In this document: positions 25,325 to 33,297 of the stretch, piece after piece
How positions within the stretch are numbered: position 1 is the stretch's first letter
Layout of the letters: each line of letters starts with the position of its first letter
From: JAXGMV01 sp040768445
Lineage (GTDB): Bacteria; Chloroflexota; Anaerolineae; Anaerolineales; Anaerolineaceae
DNA length: 64,000 nucleotides
Direction: 5' to 3'
NCBI GenBank assembly: GCA_040768445.1
Contig: JAXGMV010000001.1
Span: 2,170,001 to 2,234,000, forward strand
The notes under the pieces: generated by a model
What the model was told of the DNA's origin: nothing
What the model saw: only the letters and a program-made list of their open reading frames with translations
The model's database searches: none
Translations under genes and position numbers: made by a program

Positions 25325-26083
25325 TTAGAGTTCGTGGAGTCCGTCAATCACAGATTGTCCAAAGATTTCAAGATACTTTTCACCTCTTTGTTTGTTTGAT
25401 TTCCTGGCATCTCCCAGGATGCCGTTGTCAGTCAGGCTGTGCAAGCCGTTCTTGATAAGCTTCTGGATGGATTCTTCATCTGACACAAGGTCGCCAAGAA
25501 AACCGACATCAAGCTTGTCATTTCGGACAAGCGTTTCATCGTAGGCCATCATGGCTGAGGTCTCAAATTCGCCGGCGTGTGCGCCAAGTGCAGCCAGGTC
25601 GATGCCATCCAAGGCGCCAATTTTTGCGAGCTGTGCAAACAAAGGCGTTAGATCAAAATTGACCAGGAACTTCACAGTAGTGTACTTAGCTGCCAGTTCT
25701 GGTGTAAGTTGTACCAGAGCAGATTCATTGCCACCGTGGCTGGATGCCAGCACGACTGACTTAAAACCATGCCTGACCAGGCTGTCAACAATTTCACTGA
25801 CAGTCGCTTTGAACACTGCTGGTGAAAGTGTCAAAGACCCTTTGAACGCCATGTGATGTTCGGATAAACCCGGTCGAATGACCGGGGCAACCAGGGCGTT
25901 GCCGAGCTTTTTTGCTACAGCTTCACCCAACGCGTAGCCGAGCATAGTGTCAGTGCCCAGCGGTAGATGAGGTCCATGTTGTTCAATTGATCCGGAGATC
26001 AGCACAACTGTAGTGTATCCTTCTTTCATAGCGGCTTCAATTTCTTGCCAGGTCATATATTCCATACGTATTTCACTGCGCAT
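25325..26083 (-). CDS. Creatininase family protein
   Basis: 252-residue metal-dependent amidohydrolase-like protein. SGSIEQHGPHLPLGTDTMLGYALGEAV carries the family E-x-H...D metal ligands, followed by SEHHMAFKGSLTL, ASSHGGNESAL and GAHAGEFETSAMM. Family members include creatinine amidohydrolase, riboflavin-pathway formamide hydrolases and MftE; which reaction applies is not evident. GGAGGTAATGAA supports the ATG at 26083. Divergent from the PLP-protein operon, 109 bases away, so the two may share regulation. Confidence 0.88.
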   Translation of the reverse strand: MRSEIRMEYMTWQEIEAAMKEGYTTVVLISGSIEQHGPHLPLGTDTMLGYALGEAVAKKLGNALVAPVIRPGLSEHHMAFKGSLTLSPAVFKATVSEIVDSLVRHGFKSVVLASSHGGNESALVQLTPELAAKYTTVKFLVNFDLTPLFAQLAKIGALDGIDLAALGAHAGEFETSAMMAYDETLVRNDKLDVGFLGDLVSDEESIQKLIKNGLHSLTDNGILGDARKSNKQRGEKYLEIFGQSVIDGLHEL

Positions 26084-26192
26084 TTCATTACCTCCATTCA
26101 GATTTCAATAAAAATATTATGGCACAACCTGCCATTTTGTATGCGATAATAACCAGGCAGTAAGCATTTTGATTTAATCAATGGAGCAAACT

Positions 26193-27275
26193 ATGACCAG
26201 AGAACCGTTATCAGAGTTGGACACACCTGTTTTATGGCTTGATATGGCTATTTTTGAAAAAAATGTGAATACCATCATCAGTTACCTCAACAACAAAAAT
26301 GTGCAGTGGCGACCGCATATCAAGGGGATAAAAATCCCTGATATTGCCAAACGCCTGATCAATGCTGGCGCAATTGGTGTAACCTGTGCCAAGCTTGGTG
26401 AAGCTGAAGACATGGTTAAGGGGGGCATTGATCATATCCTGATTGCCAACCAGATTGTTGGTTCTAAAAAGATTGAACGTCTGGTAAATCTATGCAAAGA
26501 GAATGACGTTACTGTTGCCGTTGATGATCAGGTGAATGCGACCGAGATCTCAAAAGCCGCTGTCAATGCTAATGTTAAACCCGGCATTGTGATTGAGGTA
26601 AATATCGGTATGAACCGTGCCGGCATTAACCCTGGTGAGCAGGCATTGGCTTTGGCAAAACACATCATGACACTTCCGGCTGTTGAATTTCGTGGCGTGA
26701 TGGGGTGGGAAGGACATGTTGTCTCAATTCAAGATCCTGAAGAAAAGGAAGCTAAGGTCAAACAGGCAATAACAAAACTCACTGATACGGCTTCTCTCAT
26801 TCGGAGTGAAGGCATACCAGTTGAGATGGTCAGCTGCGGCGGCAGCGGCAGTTACCGGCTGACCGCAGCCATTCCAGGCGTCACTGAAATCCAAACAGGG
26901 GGGTCAGTTTTTGGGGATCTGACCTACAATGCCTGGGGCGCTGGCACCGGAAACGCCCTTTATGTACAGGTTGCGGTAAGCAGTCATGTTAACCCGGGCT
27001 GGGCGGTCATTGATGCCGGCAGAAAAACCTTTAATTGTGAGCGTGTGATGCCGGAATGTGTGGAATACCCGCAATTCAAATTAACATCCCTTTCCTCTGA
27101 GCACGGTGTATTGACAATTCCAGAAGGCAGCAGCAGTCTGAAGCCCGGTGACAAACTTAACTTCATCCCTGGTTATGAAGATTGGACAGTTTTTCTACAT
27201 GACAAACTTGTGGGGATTCGAAATGGCTTTGTCGAAGAAGTTTGGGATATTACTGGAAGAGGTAAACTTACCTGA
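26193..27275 (+). CDS. D-threonine aldolase/DSD1-like PLP-dependent protein
   Basis: 360 residues with the alanine-racemase-like PLP barrel: PVLWLDMAIFEKNV start, RPHIKGIKIPDIAKRL holding the Schiff-base lysine, and a C-terminal beta domain. D-threonine aldolases and D-serine dehydratases of this family bind a metal through an H-x-D or H-x-C pair; here the aligned stretch reads PGYED, with Tyr for the His. The reaction is therefore uncertain. ATG at 26193 is preferred because GGAG lies 6 bases before it; 26181 is the alternative. It starts a three-gene unit with a 2-hydroxyacid dehydrogenase and a DapA-family lyase. Confidence 0.82.
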   Translation: MTREPLSELDTPVLWLDMAIFEKNVNTIISYLNNKNVQWRPHIKGIKIPDIAKRLINAGAIGVTCAKLGEAEDMVKGGIDHILIANQIVGSKKIERLVNLCKENDVTVAVDDQVNATEISKAAVNANVKPGIVIEVNIGMNRAGINPGEQALALAKHIMTLPAVEFRGVMGWEGHVVSIQDPEEKEAKVKQAITKLTDTASLIRSEGIPVEMVSCGGSGSYRLTAAIPGVTEIQTGGSVFGDLTYNAWGAGTGNALYVQVAVSSHVNPGWAVIDAGRKTFNCERVMPECVEYPQFKLTSLSSEHGVLTIPEGSSSLKPGDKLNFIPGYEDWTVFLHDKLVGIRNGFVEEVWDITGRGKLT

Positions 27276-27324
27276 TAAAATGGAGCAGATTGGGCTGAGA
27301 AAATTATCTGTAGTGAGGTGTAAA

Positions 27325-28362
27325 TTGAACAGAACTGCTGAAAAATTAAAACTGCTGATAACTACCTACCTTGAGTCGGAATATGTTGAACGAATTCAAG
27401 CGGTCAGCAACCAGGTTGAAGTGATCAATAAACCTGAGTGGCTGCCTGCGCCGAGGTATAAAAACGATCATTACTCTGAGATCAACCCGCGAACTGTTGA
27501 AATGGAAAAAGAATGGCACACTCTATTGAAAAGCGCAGATATCCTGTTTGATTTTGACAGAACTAACCTGGAGAGTCTACCTGAACTGCTTCAGTCAACG
27601 AAATGGATTCAGGGATCCAGCGCAGGCATTGGCCAGATGATGGAAAAGTACGGTTTCAATGAAAGCCTGGCAAATATCAAGATCACAACTGCCAGCGGCA
27701 TACATAAGAAGCCATTAGCAGAGTTTGTTTTGATGGGCATTTTGATGCACTATCGCGGTTTTGACAAAATTCAGCAGTTCAGGCGGGATAGAATTTGGGA
27801 CCGCTACTCCACAGATGACCTGGAAGGAAAAGTGGTGGGGATTGTCGGTCTGGGAAATATCGGGATGGAAGTTGCAAGGCTTTGCAAGGCTTCCGGTATG
27901 ACTGTTTATGGGCTTGACCTGGTAGAAAAATCTGAAAATCTTGACCGTTTCTTCCCACCTGGAGAACTTGCCAATATGCTGCCACAGCTATCTACACTGG
28001 TTCTGGCATTGCCACTCACAGCAGATTCACACCGCATGTTAGGCAAGAAGGAACTGTATTTATTACCAAAGGGTGCATTGTTCGTCAACATCAGCAGGGG
28101 TAGTGTAGTGGATGAAAGCGAATTGATTAATGCGCTGCGTTCAGAACACCTTTCAGGTGCAGTGCTGGATGTGTTTGAAACAGAACCACTTCCTGTTGAC
28201 AGCCCGCTTTGGGATCTTGACAATGTGCTCCTAAGCCCACATTCTGCCAGCACAACTGATCTTGAGAACAGCCGTTTAACCGATTTATTCTGTGAGAATT
28301 TGAAACGCTTTATTAATGATGAACCCTTGATTAATCTTTATGACCCGATAAGGAAATATTAG
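27325..28362 (+). CDS. D-isomer-specific 2-hydroxyacid dehydrogenase
   Basis: NAD(P)-dependent oxidoreductase that interconverts 2-hydroxy and 2-oxo acids. Rossmann motif VGIVGLGNIGMEVARL, the catalytic Arg in NISRGSVVDE, Glu in FETEPLP and His in LSPHSAST, in the usual order. The frame is open well into the upstream gene; the TTG at 27325 is chosen because GAGGTG stands 5 bases before it and the reading then begins NRTAEKLKLLITTY, a normal first strand. ATG at 27280 is the alternative. Substrate unknown. Three bases separate it from the lyase gene. Confidence 0.85.
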   Translation: MNRTAEKLKLLITTYLESEYVERIQAVSNQVEVINKPEWLPAPRYKNDHYSEINPRTVEMEKEWHTLLKSADILFDFDRTNLESLPELLQSTKWIQGSSAGIGQMMEKYGFNESLANIKITTASGIHKKPLAEFVLMGILMHYRGFDKIQQFRRDRIWDRYSTDDLEGKVVGIVGLGNIGMEVARLCKASGMTVYGLDLVEKSENLDRFFPPGELANMLPQLSTLVLALPLTADSHRMLGKKELYLLPKGALFVNISRGSVVDESELINALRSEHLSGAVLDVFETEPLPVDSPLWDLDNVLLSPHSASTTDLENSRLTDLFCENLKRFINDEPLINLYDPIRKY

Positions 28363-28364
28363 AT

Positions 28365-29261
28365 ATGACCGAATTCACAGGCGTTTTTGCACCTATTCCG
28401 ATCCCTTTCAAAGCAGATGAATCTGTTGATTATGATTCCTTGAGTAAAAATTTAAACAAATGGCTTGCCAGTTCACTAACCGGCGTCGTCATGCCGGGGT
28501 CGAATAGCGAAGCCCCCTACATCAATGACCAGGAAAGAGCTGAAATTTGGAAAGTTGTCGGAGAGAAATTCAAAACCAGCGGCAAGTTGTTTATCGCTGG
28601 AACAGGATTGGAGACCACCAAAGATACAATTGAACAAACACTTCTCTCAGCCCAATATGGCGCGTGCGCGACGTTGATAGTGCCGCCGAATTATTACAAG
28701 GGTCAGATGACGCATGAAGTGCTGGTTAAGCACTATACCGCTGTGGCTGATGCGTCACCAATTCCGGTGTTCGTTTACAACGTTCCGCAGTTCAGCGGGA
28801 TCGACTTCACCCTGGACACTTTACTGGCAATGGCTGAGCACCCAAATATTGTGGGCATTAAGGACAGCAGTTCCAATATTCTTAAGATGGCCAGTCTCCT
28901 GAGTCACAGGCCTGACTTTATCGTGTTTGCCGGCACCGGCGGGGCTGTCTTACCATTTTTAAGCGTTGGTTCTCCTGGGAACATAACAGCTTTTGCAAAT
29001 TTTGGCTCAGAACCAATATCAAAGATAATGGACGCATTTGCGGCAGGCGATTTGCAGCAGGCAAGGAAGTTGCAGCTGGCAATTATGGCACTAAATACCT
29101 GTGTGACGAGCAAATACGGTATCCCGGGGTTGAAATATGCGATGGATCAATGTGGCTATTATGGTGGTCCCAGTCGTCGGCCACTCCTGCCGGTGTCGCA
29201 ATCTGCAAAGGCTGAGATAGATCGTCATATCCAAAAATTGCGCGAGCAATCATATTTGTAA
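28365..29261 (+). CDS. Dihydrodipicolinate synthase/HOGA family lyase
   Basis: 298-residue class I aldolase of the DapA superfamily. Tyr in FVYNVP and the Schiff-base Lys in VGIKDSS are in place. The usual GTTGE loop of DapA reads GSNSE, which argues against lysine biosynthesis and for another 2-oxo-acid aldolase or dehydratase (such as the 4-hydroxy-2-oxoglutarate type). Being in one unit with a PLP protein and a 2-hydroxyacid dehydrogenase, it likely acts in amino-acid or hydroxy-acid breakdown. A strong terminator follows at 29287-29320. Confidence 0.86.
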   Translation: MTEFTGVFAPIPIPFKADESVDYDSLSKNLNKWLASSLTGVVMPGSNSEAPYINDQERAEIWKVVGEKFKTSGKLFIAGTGLETTKDTIEQTLLSAQYGACATLIVPPNYYKGQMTHEVLVKHYTAVADASPIPVFVYNVPQFSGIDFTLDTLLAMAEHPNIVGIKDSSSNILKMASLLSHRPDFIVFAGTGGAVLPFLSVGSPGNITAFANFGSEPISKIMDAFAAGDLQQARKLQLAIMALNTCVTSKYGIPGLKYAMDQCGYYGGPSRRPLLPVSQSAKAEIDRHIQKLREQSYL

Positions 29262-29286
29262 ACAAAAAATCTATTATCCGCTATTG

Positions 29287-29320
29287 CCGCTTCATTGACA
29301 GCAACAATGAGGCGGTTTTT
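29287..29320 (+). terminator. Rho-independent terminator
   Basis: CCGCTTCATTG (29287-29297) pairs with CAATGAGGCGG (29305-29315) over 11 bases with one wobble, then a five-T run. It ends the PLP/dehydrogenase/lyase unit. Confidence 0.88.
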
Positions 29321-29411
29321 CGTTAACGATATACTCAAGGTCACTGGTGCGAATTGGATTATAATTTTTTCTAGTTACTGACATAATCATCGGGTTACAA
29401 AATTTAGAAAT

Positions 29412-30122
29412 ATGAAACTTATGGCATCTACAGAAAAAGAACTCGACTTCTGGGAACATGTAAACGAAATCCGCAAACGGCTGCTGATCTCAGTTCTTGC
29501 TCTCCTTACCGCAACGGTGCTTAGTTTTATTTTTGCTGAAAGGGTGATCAAATATCTCGCAGTTCCGGTTGGAGGGATTGAGCGGCTTGTTTCTATCGAG
29601 GTCACCGAAAATGTCGGTGTGTTTATGCAGGTGTCGTTGTTGTGTGGCTTCATCCTGGCGATGCCCGTCATACTATTTCAGATCGTAGCATTTATCTTAC
29701 CGGGATTATCGAAAACAGAAGCTCGCTGGCTATTCACAGCTCTGCCCTTCGTTTTTGCCCTCTTTGTTGCAGGTGTGCTTTTCTCTTATTTTGTCATGCT
29801 TCCGTCTGCCTTGCCGTTTCTGATCAATTTTATGGGGGTAGAAACCACACCAAGGCTGAGAAATTATTATTCATTTGTAATTAATTTGATGTTCTGGACG
29901 GGAATGAGCTTTCAAATACCAATTGTCTCGTTCGTATTGGCAAAGATTAAGTTGATAACATATCAGATGTTGTTGAAACAGTGGCGGATCGCATTGATTG
30001 TCATCGCTGTACTGGCTGCTTTTATCACACCGACGCCTGACCCGGTAAACATGCTGTTGTTGATGATCCCTCTGTTTATCCTCTTTTGGCTGAGTATACT
30101 ACTGGCATATCTGGCGAGGTAA
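29412..30122 (+). CDS. tatC: Sec-independent translocase protein TatC
   Basis: Membrane core of the twin-arginine translocase, receptor for folded precursors. 236 residues, six hydrophobic segments; the conserved N-terminal ELDFWEHVNEIRKRLLIS and the first periplasmic loop with FMQVSLLCGFILAMPVILFQ, then LPGL and the C-terminal ITPTPDPVNMLLLMIPL. The ATG at 29412 lacks a clear ribosome site; 29421 is also possible. It leads a tatC-tatA-tatB-like unit. Confidence 0.93.
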   Translation: MKLMASTEKELDFWEHVNEIRKRLLISVLALLTATVLSFIFAERVIKYLAVPVGGIERLVSIEVTENVGVFMQVSLLCGFILAMPVILFQIVAFILPGLSKTEARWLFTALPFVFALFVAGVLFSYFVMLPSALPFLINFMGVETTPRLRNYYSFVINLMFWTGMSFQIPIVSFVLAKIKLITYQMLLKQWRIALIVIAVLAAFITPTPDPVNMLLLMIPLFILFWLSILLAYLAR

Positions 30123-30171
30123 TGCTCAGGTATAATTACCCAATTGGTTTTGTAGAGAATAGGAGCAAGAG

Positions 30172-30360
30172 ATGTTTCGAAATTTTGGCTTACCGGAATT
30201 ATTGATCGTTCTGGTAATCATTCTATTAATATTTGGTATTGGGCGCATCAGCAAAATTGCCGGGGAGCTTGGAAGTGGTATTCGCGCCTTCAGGAAAGGT
30301 CTCAAAGGCGACATTGATGAGACCGATTCACAGGATGACCCTCCATCTGGCCTATCCTGA
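30172..30360 (+). CDS. tatA: Sec-independent translocase protein TatA
   Basis: 62 residues: a short N-terminal part, one membrane helix (about 7-22), then the amphipathic helix with FGIGRISKIAGELGSGIRAFRKG, the TatA hallmark, and an acidic tail. Forms the protein-conducting assembly with TatC. TAGGAGCAAGAG supports the ATG. Located 49 bases after tatC. Confidence 0.92.
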   Translation: MFRNFGLPELLIVLVIILLIFGIGRISKIAGELGSGIRAFRKGLKGDIDETDSQDDPPSGLS

Positions 30361-30407
30361 TAATGCATGTATATGTGGCGCAAATTAGAATTCGGCAATA
30401 AATTGCG

Positions 30408-30758
30408 ATGAGATTGTTCAATCTTGGCTTGTTGGAAATTGTATTCATCTTTGTCTTAGCGCTTATCCTTTTAGGCCCAACGCAAATGATAAAGCTTGCC
30501 CGTGATGCAGGAAAACTGGTGACTCAAGTTACACGTTCTCCTGTTTGGTCAGCCTTTGTTGAAACGTCCAGAGAACTGCGCGATTTGAAGACAAAAATAG
30601 TCAATGAAGCGGCGATCACAGATGAATTGCGTAAATTGGAAAATGACCCGGAAATGGTCAATTCCGCTTTGAATGAATTTATTTCAAATTCAAACGTTAA
30701 TACAGAGAGAATTGAAAACCAGATTGAAAATTCAAATGATGAAAGTAAATCTGAGTAA
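30408..30758 (+). CDS. TatB-like translocase subunit
   Basis: 116 residues: N-terminal membrane helix (about 6-22), LLGPTQMIKLARDAGK, then a long charged helix and an acidic tail. The longer amphipathic region and the single GP hinge fit TatB better than TatA, though the two are similar in this phylum. Probably helps receive twin-arginine precursors at TatC. No strong ribosome site; it is close behind tatA. Confidence 0.78.
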   Translation: MRLFNLGLLEIVFIFVLALILLGPTQMIKLARDAGKLVTQVTRSPVWSAFVETSRELRDLKTKIVNEAAITDELRKLENDPEMVNSALNEFISNSNVNTERIENQIENSNDESKSE

Positions 30759-30760
30759 AG

Positions 30761-30829
30761 AGGGTCCAAAAAAAAGATAAAAAGGCAGTTCGCAATCTAG
30801 CAGTACAGAGTAAAAAAATTGCGGACCCT
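30761..30829 (+). other. Possible structured RNA element upstream of lysO
   Basis: AGGGTC (30761-30766) pairs with GACCCT (30824-30829), and CGCAAT (30791-30796) pairs with ATTGCG (30818-30823). The two stems stack on the 3' side with no gap, leaving a 24-base A-rich bulge on the 5' side and a 21-base loop. It begins 3 bases after the tatB-like stop and lies 53 bases before lysO. There is no T-run, so it is not a classical terminator. It may be a leader structure or chance. Confidence 0.4.
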
Positions 30830-30882
30830 TCAATTACGACCAGTTATCACCAAGCATATCGTTATTCATTGGAGTCTATTCG

Positions 30883-31155
30883 TTGCTTGCCATCATTTTT
30901 ACATTTCTCGGCGGATGCCTGCTTGGGTACATTATAAAATCTAAAAGCAAGGTATTGCGAGCAATGAAGGGCCTGCAGGATCTATTTATGGCAATTCTCT
31001 TGATCCTTTTAGGTTATAGTGTTGGCAATGATCCTGTGGTTCTCTCTGGAATTTACAATCTTGGTCTTGAAGCGCTGATCCTTACAGCAGGTGCAATAAC
31101 TGGCAGCATCTTATTTACTATCCCCTTTGGAAAAATGATCAACAAACCAGAATGA
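30883..31155 (+). CDS. LysO-type transporter, N-terminal half
   Basis: 90-residue membrane protein matching the N-terminal part of LysO (DUF340, YbjE), a lysine exporter in E. coli that is one chain of about 299 residues. Three hydrophobic segments, with LLILLGYSVGND. The start is TTG at 30883 after TTGGAG; no ATG is available upstream in frame. It overlaps the next gene by 4 bases (ATGA), which reads the rest of the family. The split is seen as intended, see the finding. Confidence 0.8.
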   Translation: MLAIIFTFLGGCLLGYIIKSKSKVLRAMKGLQDLFMAILLILLGYSVGNDPVVLSGIYNLGLEALILTAGAITGSILFTIPFGKMINKPE

Positions 31156-31751
31156 AAAGAAGCCTGTTCTTTTTTGGATTATTTTGTGTGGGACTTGTTC
31201 TGGGTAAAGTGGAACAACTACCTGCATTTTTAACTGCATCAAATTTGACGATGCCGGTAGTGCTCGCACTGCTTTTTTTTATTGGCGTTTCTGTAGGCAG
31301 TGACAGCCGGACAATCCAGCACATCAGAGGTTTTCATTTTGGGTATATGTTGCTTCCCTTGTTTATCGCTGCTGGCTCACTGTTAGGGGCAGGCATTTTC
31401 TCGCTGCTGCTTCCCAACATTAGCTTTATTGAGGGGTTGGCAGTTGGTGCTGGCATGGGATATTACAGCCTCTCGAGCATATTGATCACTGAGATCTACA
31501 GCAGCAGTCTGGGTGTGGTAGCACTGCTTTCAAATCTGCTGCGTGAGATCAGCTCAATTCTATTGATTCCACTTGTCTACAAATGGATTGGCAAATGGGG
31601 ATCGATTTCAATGGCTGGGGCAACGAGTATGGATACGGCACTTCCGTCAATACATAAAGCCGCAGGAAATGACTATGTGCTAATTTCAATTATCAGCGGC
31701 ATCGTTCTGACTGTGCTGGTGCCGATACTCATCCCTCTGATCCTGGGGTAA
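31152..31751 (+). CDS. LysO-type transporter, C-terminal half
   Basis: 199 residues, about six membrane segments: FFIGVSVGSDSR, the re-entrant GAGMGYYSLSSILITEIYSSSLG stretch, the LLREISSILLIPLVYKW motif and the GATSMDTALP segment, all of the DUF340/LysO family. Together with the previous 90 residues it makes a complete exporter, predicted to release lysine or an analogue. Its ATG overlaps the preceding stop. No terminator was seen before the convergent regulator gene. Confidence 0.85.
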   Translation: MKRSLFFFGLFCVGLVLGKVEQLPAFLTASNLTMPVVLALLFFIGVSVGSDSRTIQHIRGFHFGYMLLPLFIAAGSLLGAGIFSLLLPNISFIEGLAVGAGMGYYSLSSILITEIYSSSLGVVALLSNLLREISSILLIPLVYKWIGKWGSISMAGATSMDTALPSIHKAAGNDYVLISIISGIVLTVLVPILIPLILG

Positions 31752-31816
31752 TAGCTCGCCCAAATTATCCGTCCCAAATTACTTGTACTTCTCGAAATAC
31801 AATGCCATAGATGTGA

Positions 31817-32557
31817 TCAGCGCGTCAGCCGGGCGTAATACTTATACCTGTCGCCGCGATAGAGAATTTTCACGAACTCAATGGGGCGGCGATACTGTGA
31901 GAATAATACTCGTTCACTGAGGAGCAGTGGTGATCCTTCAGTCACCTGCAGCAGGGCGGCTTCTCTATGAGAGGCAACGGTGACTTCAAGTGTTTCATCT
32001 GCTTCGGTGGGAATGAGGTTGAATTTTTCTCGCAAAATTTTGTAAAGAGAGCCTATTTCTTCAAGTTCCTTTTGTTCAATAACCTGATTTTCATTTAATA
32101 CCAGGTAAGATGTTTGTAATCCCATCGGCTTATTGTCAGCCAGGCGAATCCGTTCAATTTTAAATAGCTGCTTGATGTCTGGATCGAGATCCAACAGCTG
32201 TCCGATTTTTGACGGAATATCAACAGGCCCTATTTCTAGGATCACATCGCCGGGTGTGAGTCCACGCTTTTGCATATCCTCAGAAAAGCTGGTTAATTCT
32301 GTCATACCTTTTTGCAGCTTCTGCGGCGAGACAAATGTACCGCGACCGTGTTCTCTATACAAATAACCCTGTCGAATCAAAATTCCAAGCGCTTGCCGGA
32401 TTGTGGTTCTGCTAACGTTGTAAAGAGTCTCAAGATGTCTTTCAGATGGAATGGGATCATGCGGTAGCCATTCACCGGATTCAATCTTACTCCGGATGAT
32501 ATTAATTAATTGATAATATTTTGGGATGATATCATTGGGATCAACAATTCTTGACAT
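31817..32557 (-). CDS. GntR/HutC-family (UTRA) transcriptional regulator
   Basis: 246 residues. N-terminal winged helix (about 10-75): PKYYQLINIIRSKIESGEWLPHDPIPSERHLETLYNVSRTTIRQALGILIRQGYL is the classical GntR signature. The C-terminal UTRA ligand domain (about 95-240) normally binds a sugar phosphate or amino sugar. Divergent from the microcompartment operon, so it is the obvious local repressor, and a sugar-phosphate effector would fit. AGGAGCGC stands before the ATG. Two inverted repeats in the shared intergenic region are candidate operators. Confidence 0.9.
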   Translation of the reverse strand: MSRIVDPNDIIPKYYQLINIIRSKIESGEWLPHDPIPSERHLETLYNVSRTTIRQALGILIRQGYLYREHGRGTFVSPQKLQKGMTELTSFSEDMQKRGLTPGDVILEIGPVDIPSKIGQLLDLDPDIKQLFKIERIRLADNKPMGLQTSYLVLNENQVIEQKELEEIGSLYKILREKFNLIPTEADETLEVTVASHREAALLQVTEGSPLLLSERVLFSQYRRPIEFVKILYRGDRYKYYARLTR

Positions 32558-32601
32558 GCGCTCCTGCCTGTGGTAAACTAATATACGGTGAGGTTGTCAT
32601 G

Positions 32602-32631
32602 TGGTCATTACCAGATAAGATCATTATGATC
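32602..32631. promoter_or_regulatory. Candidate operators between the GntR gene and the BMC operon
   Basis: TGGTCATTACCA at 32602-32613 (4-base arms) and the perfect 13-base palindrome GATCATTATGATC at 32619-32631 (6-base arms). They lie 45-74 bases from the regulator start and 64-93 bases before the ATG of the first BMC gene, where a GntR dimer would be expected to bind. No confident -35/-10 pair could be set. Confidence 0.45.
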
Positions 32632-32694
32632 AATTATTACACTATTGTCAAGTAATTATACAAATAATGCTTGAGTTATAGAATTGAAAATGTG

Positions 32695-33291
32695 ATGCTG
32701 CCGATAAATGATTCCGAGATCCACGAAATTGTCAAAAAAGTGCTTGCGCGGGTTAATCAGCCTGCTGTAACTGAAGCTGCAATCAGCAAGCCTGTTGTTC
32801 CAGCTGAATTGTCAAAACAAAAATCTGAATCGAAAAAAGTGGTCGCTATTGGGTCGGATCACGGTGGTTTTGATTTAAAAGAAGGCTTGAAAATCTATTT
32901 GAATGAGCTGAATTTTGAAGTTATTGACTGCGGCTGCCCGGATAAAAACGCTGTTGATTATCCCGATTTTGCGCATGCCGTTGCTTCTATGGTTGCTGCA
33001 GGCACTGCCTGGCGGGGCGTGATGATAGATGGCGCTGGCATTGGCAGCTGTATGGTAGGCAATAAAGTGCCTGGTGTTAGAGCGGCGCTTTGTTATGATT
33101 ATGCCACCGCGTCTAACAGCCGTGAGCATAATGATGCCAATATGTTGACGCTTGGAGCCGGCTTGATCGGCATCAATTTGGCAAAACAGATTGTAAAAAC
33201 CTGGTTGGAAACGGCATATGCAGGCGGCCGGCACCAAAACAGGATCGATAAACTGCTTGAGATTGAGCGCAGCTATTTAAAAACAGGATAA
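32695..33291 (+). CDS. BMC-associated RpiB-like sugar-phosphate isomerase with N-terminal targeting helix
   Basis: About 198 residues. Residues 4-20 (INDSEIHEIVKKVLARV) form an amphipathic helix of the encapsulation-peptide type, followed by a Pro/Ala-rich linker (21-48) and an RpiB/LacA-LacB domain: AIGSDHGGFDLKEGL, VDYPDFA, VRAALCYDYATASNSREHNDANMLTLG. The E. coli RpiB catalytic Cys (in CGTGIG) is Asp112 here (DGAGIG), and the Mycobacterium Glu alternative is not present either, so the substrate or chemistry may differ from ribose 5-phosphate isomerisation. First gene of the BMC operon. In-frame TTG 32671 and GTG 32692 are alternative starts; none has a clear ribosome site. deoC follows 6 bases later. 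Confidence 0.85.
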   Translation: MLPINDSEIHEIVKKVLARVNQPAVTEAAISKPVVPAELSKQKSESKKVVAIGSDHGGFDLKEGLKIYLNELNFEVIDCGCPDKNAVDYPDFAHAVASMVAAGTAWRGVMIDGAGIGSCMVGNKVPGVRAALCYDYATASNSREHNDANMLTLGAGLIGINLAKQIVKTWLETAYAGGRHQNRIDKLLEIERSYLKTG

Positions 33292-33297
33292 AGAACT

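Noticed and set aside
31152..31155. Frameshift mutation splitting LysO.
   Set aside because: The ATGA overlap is a normal coupling pattern and each part has its own start; the split falls between membrane segments. Two-piece LysO is taken as genuine.
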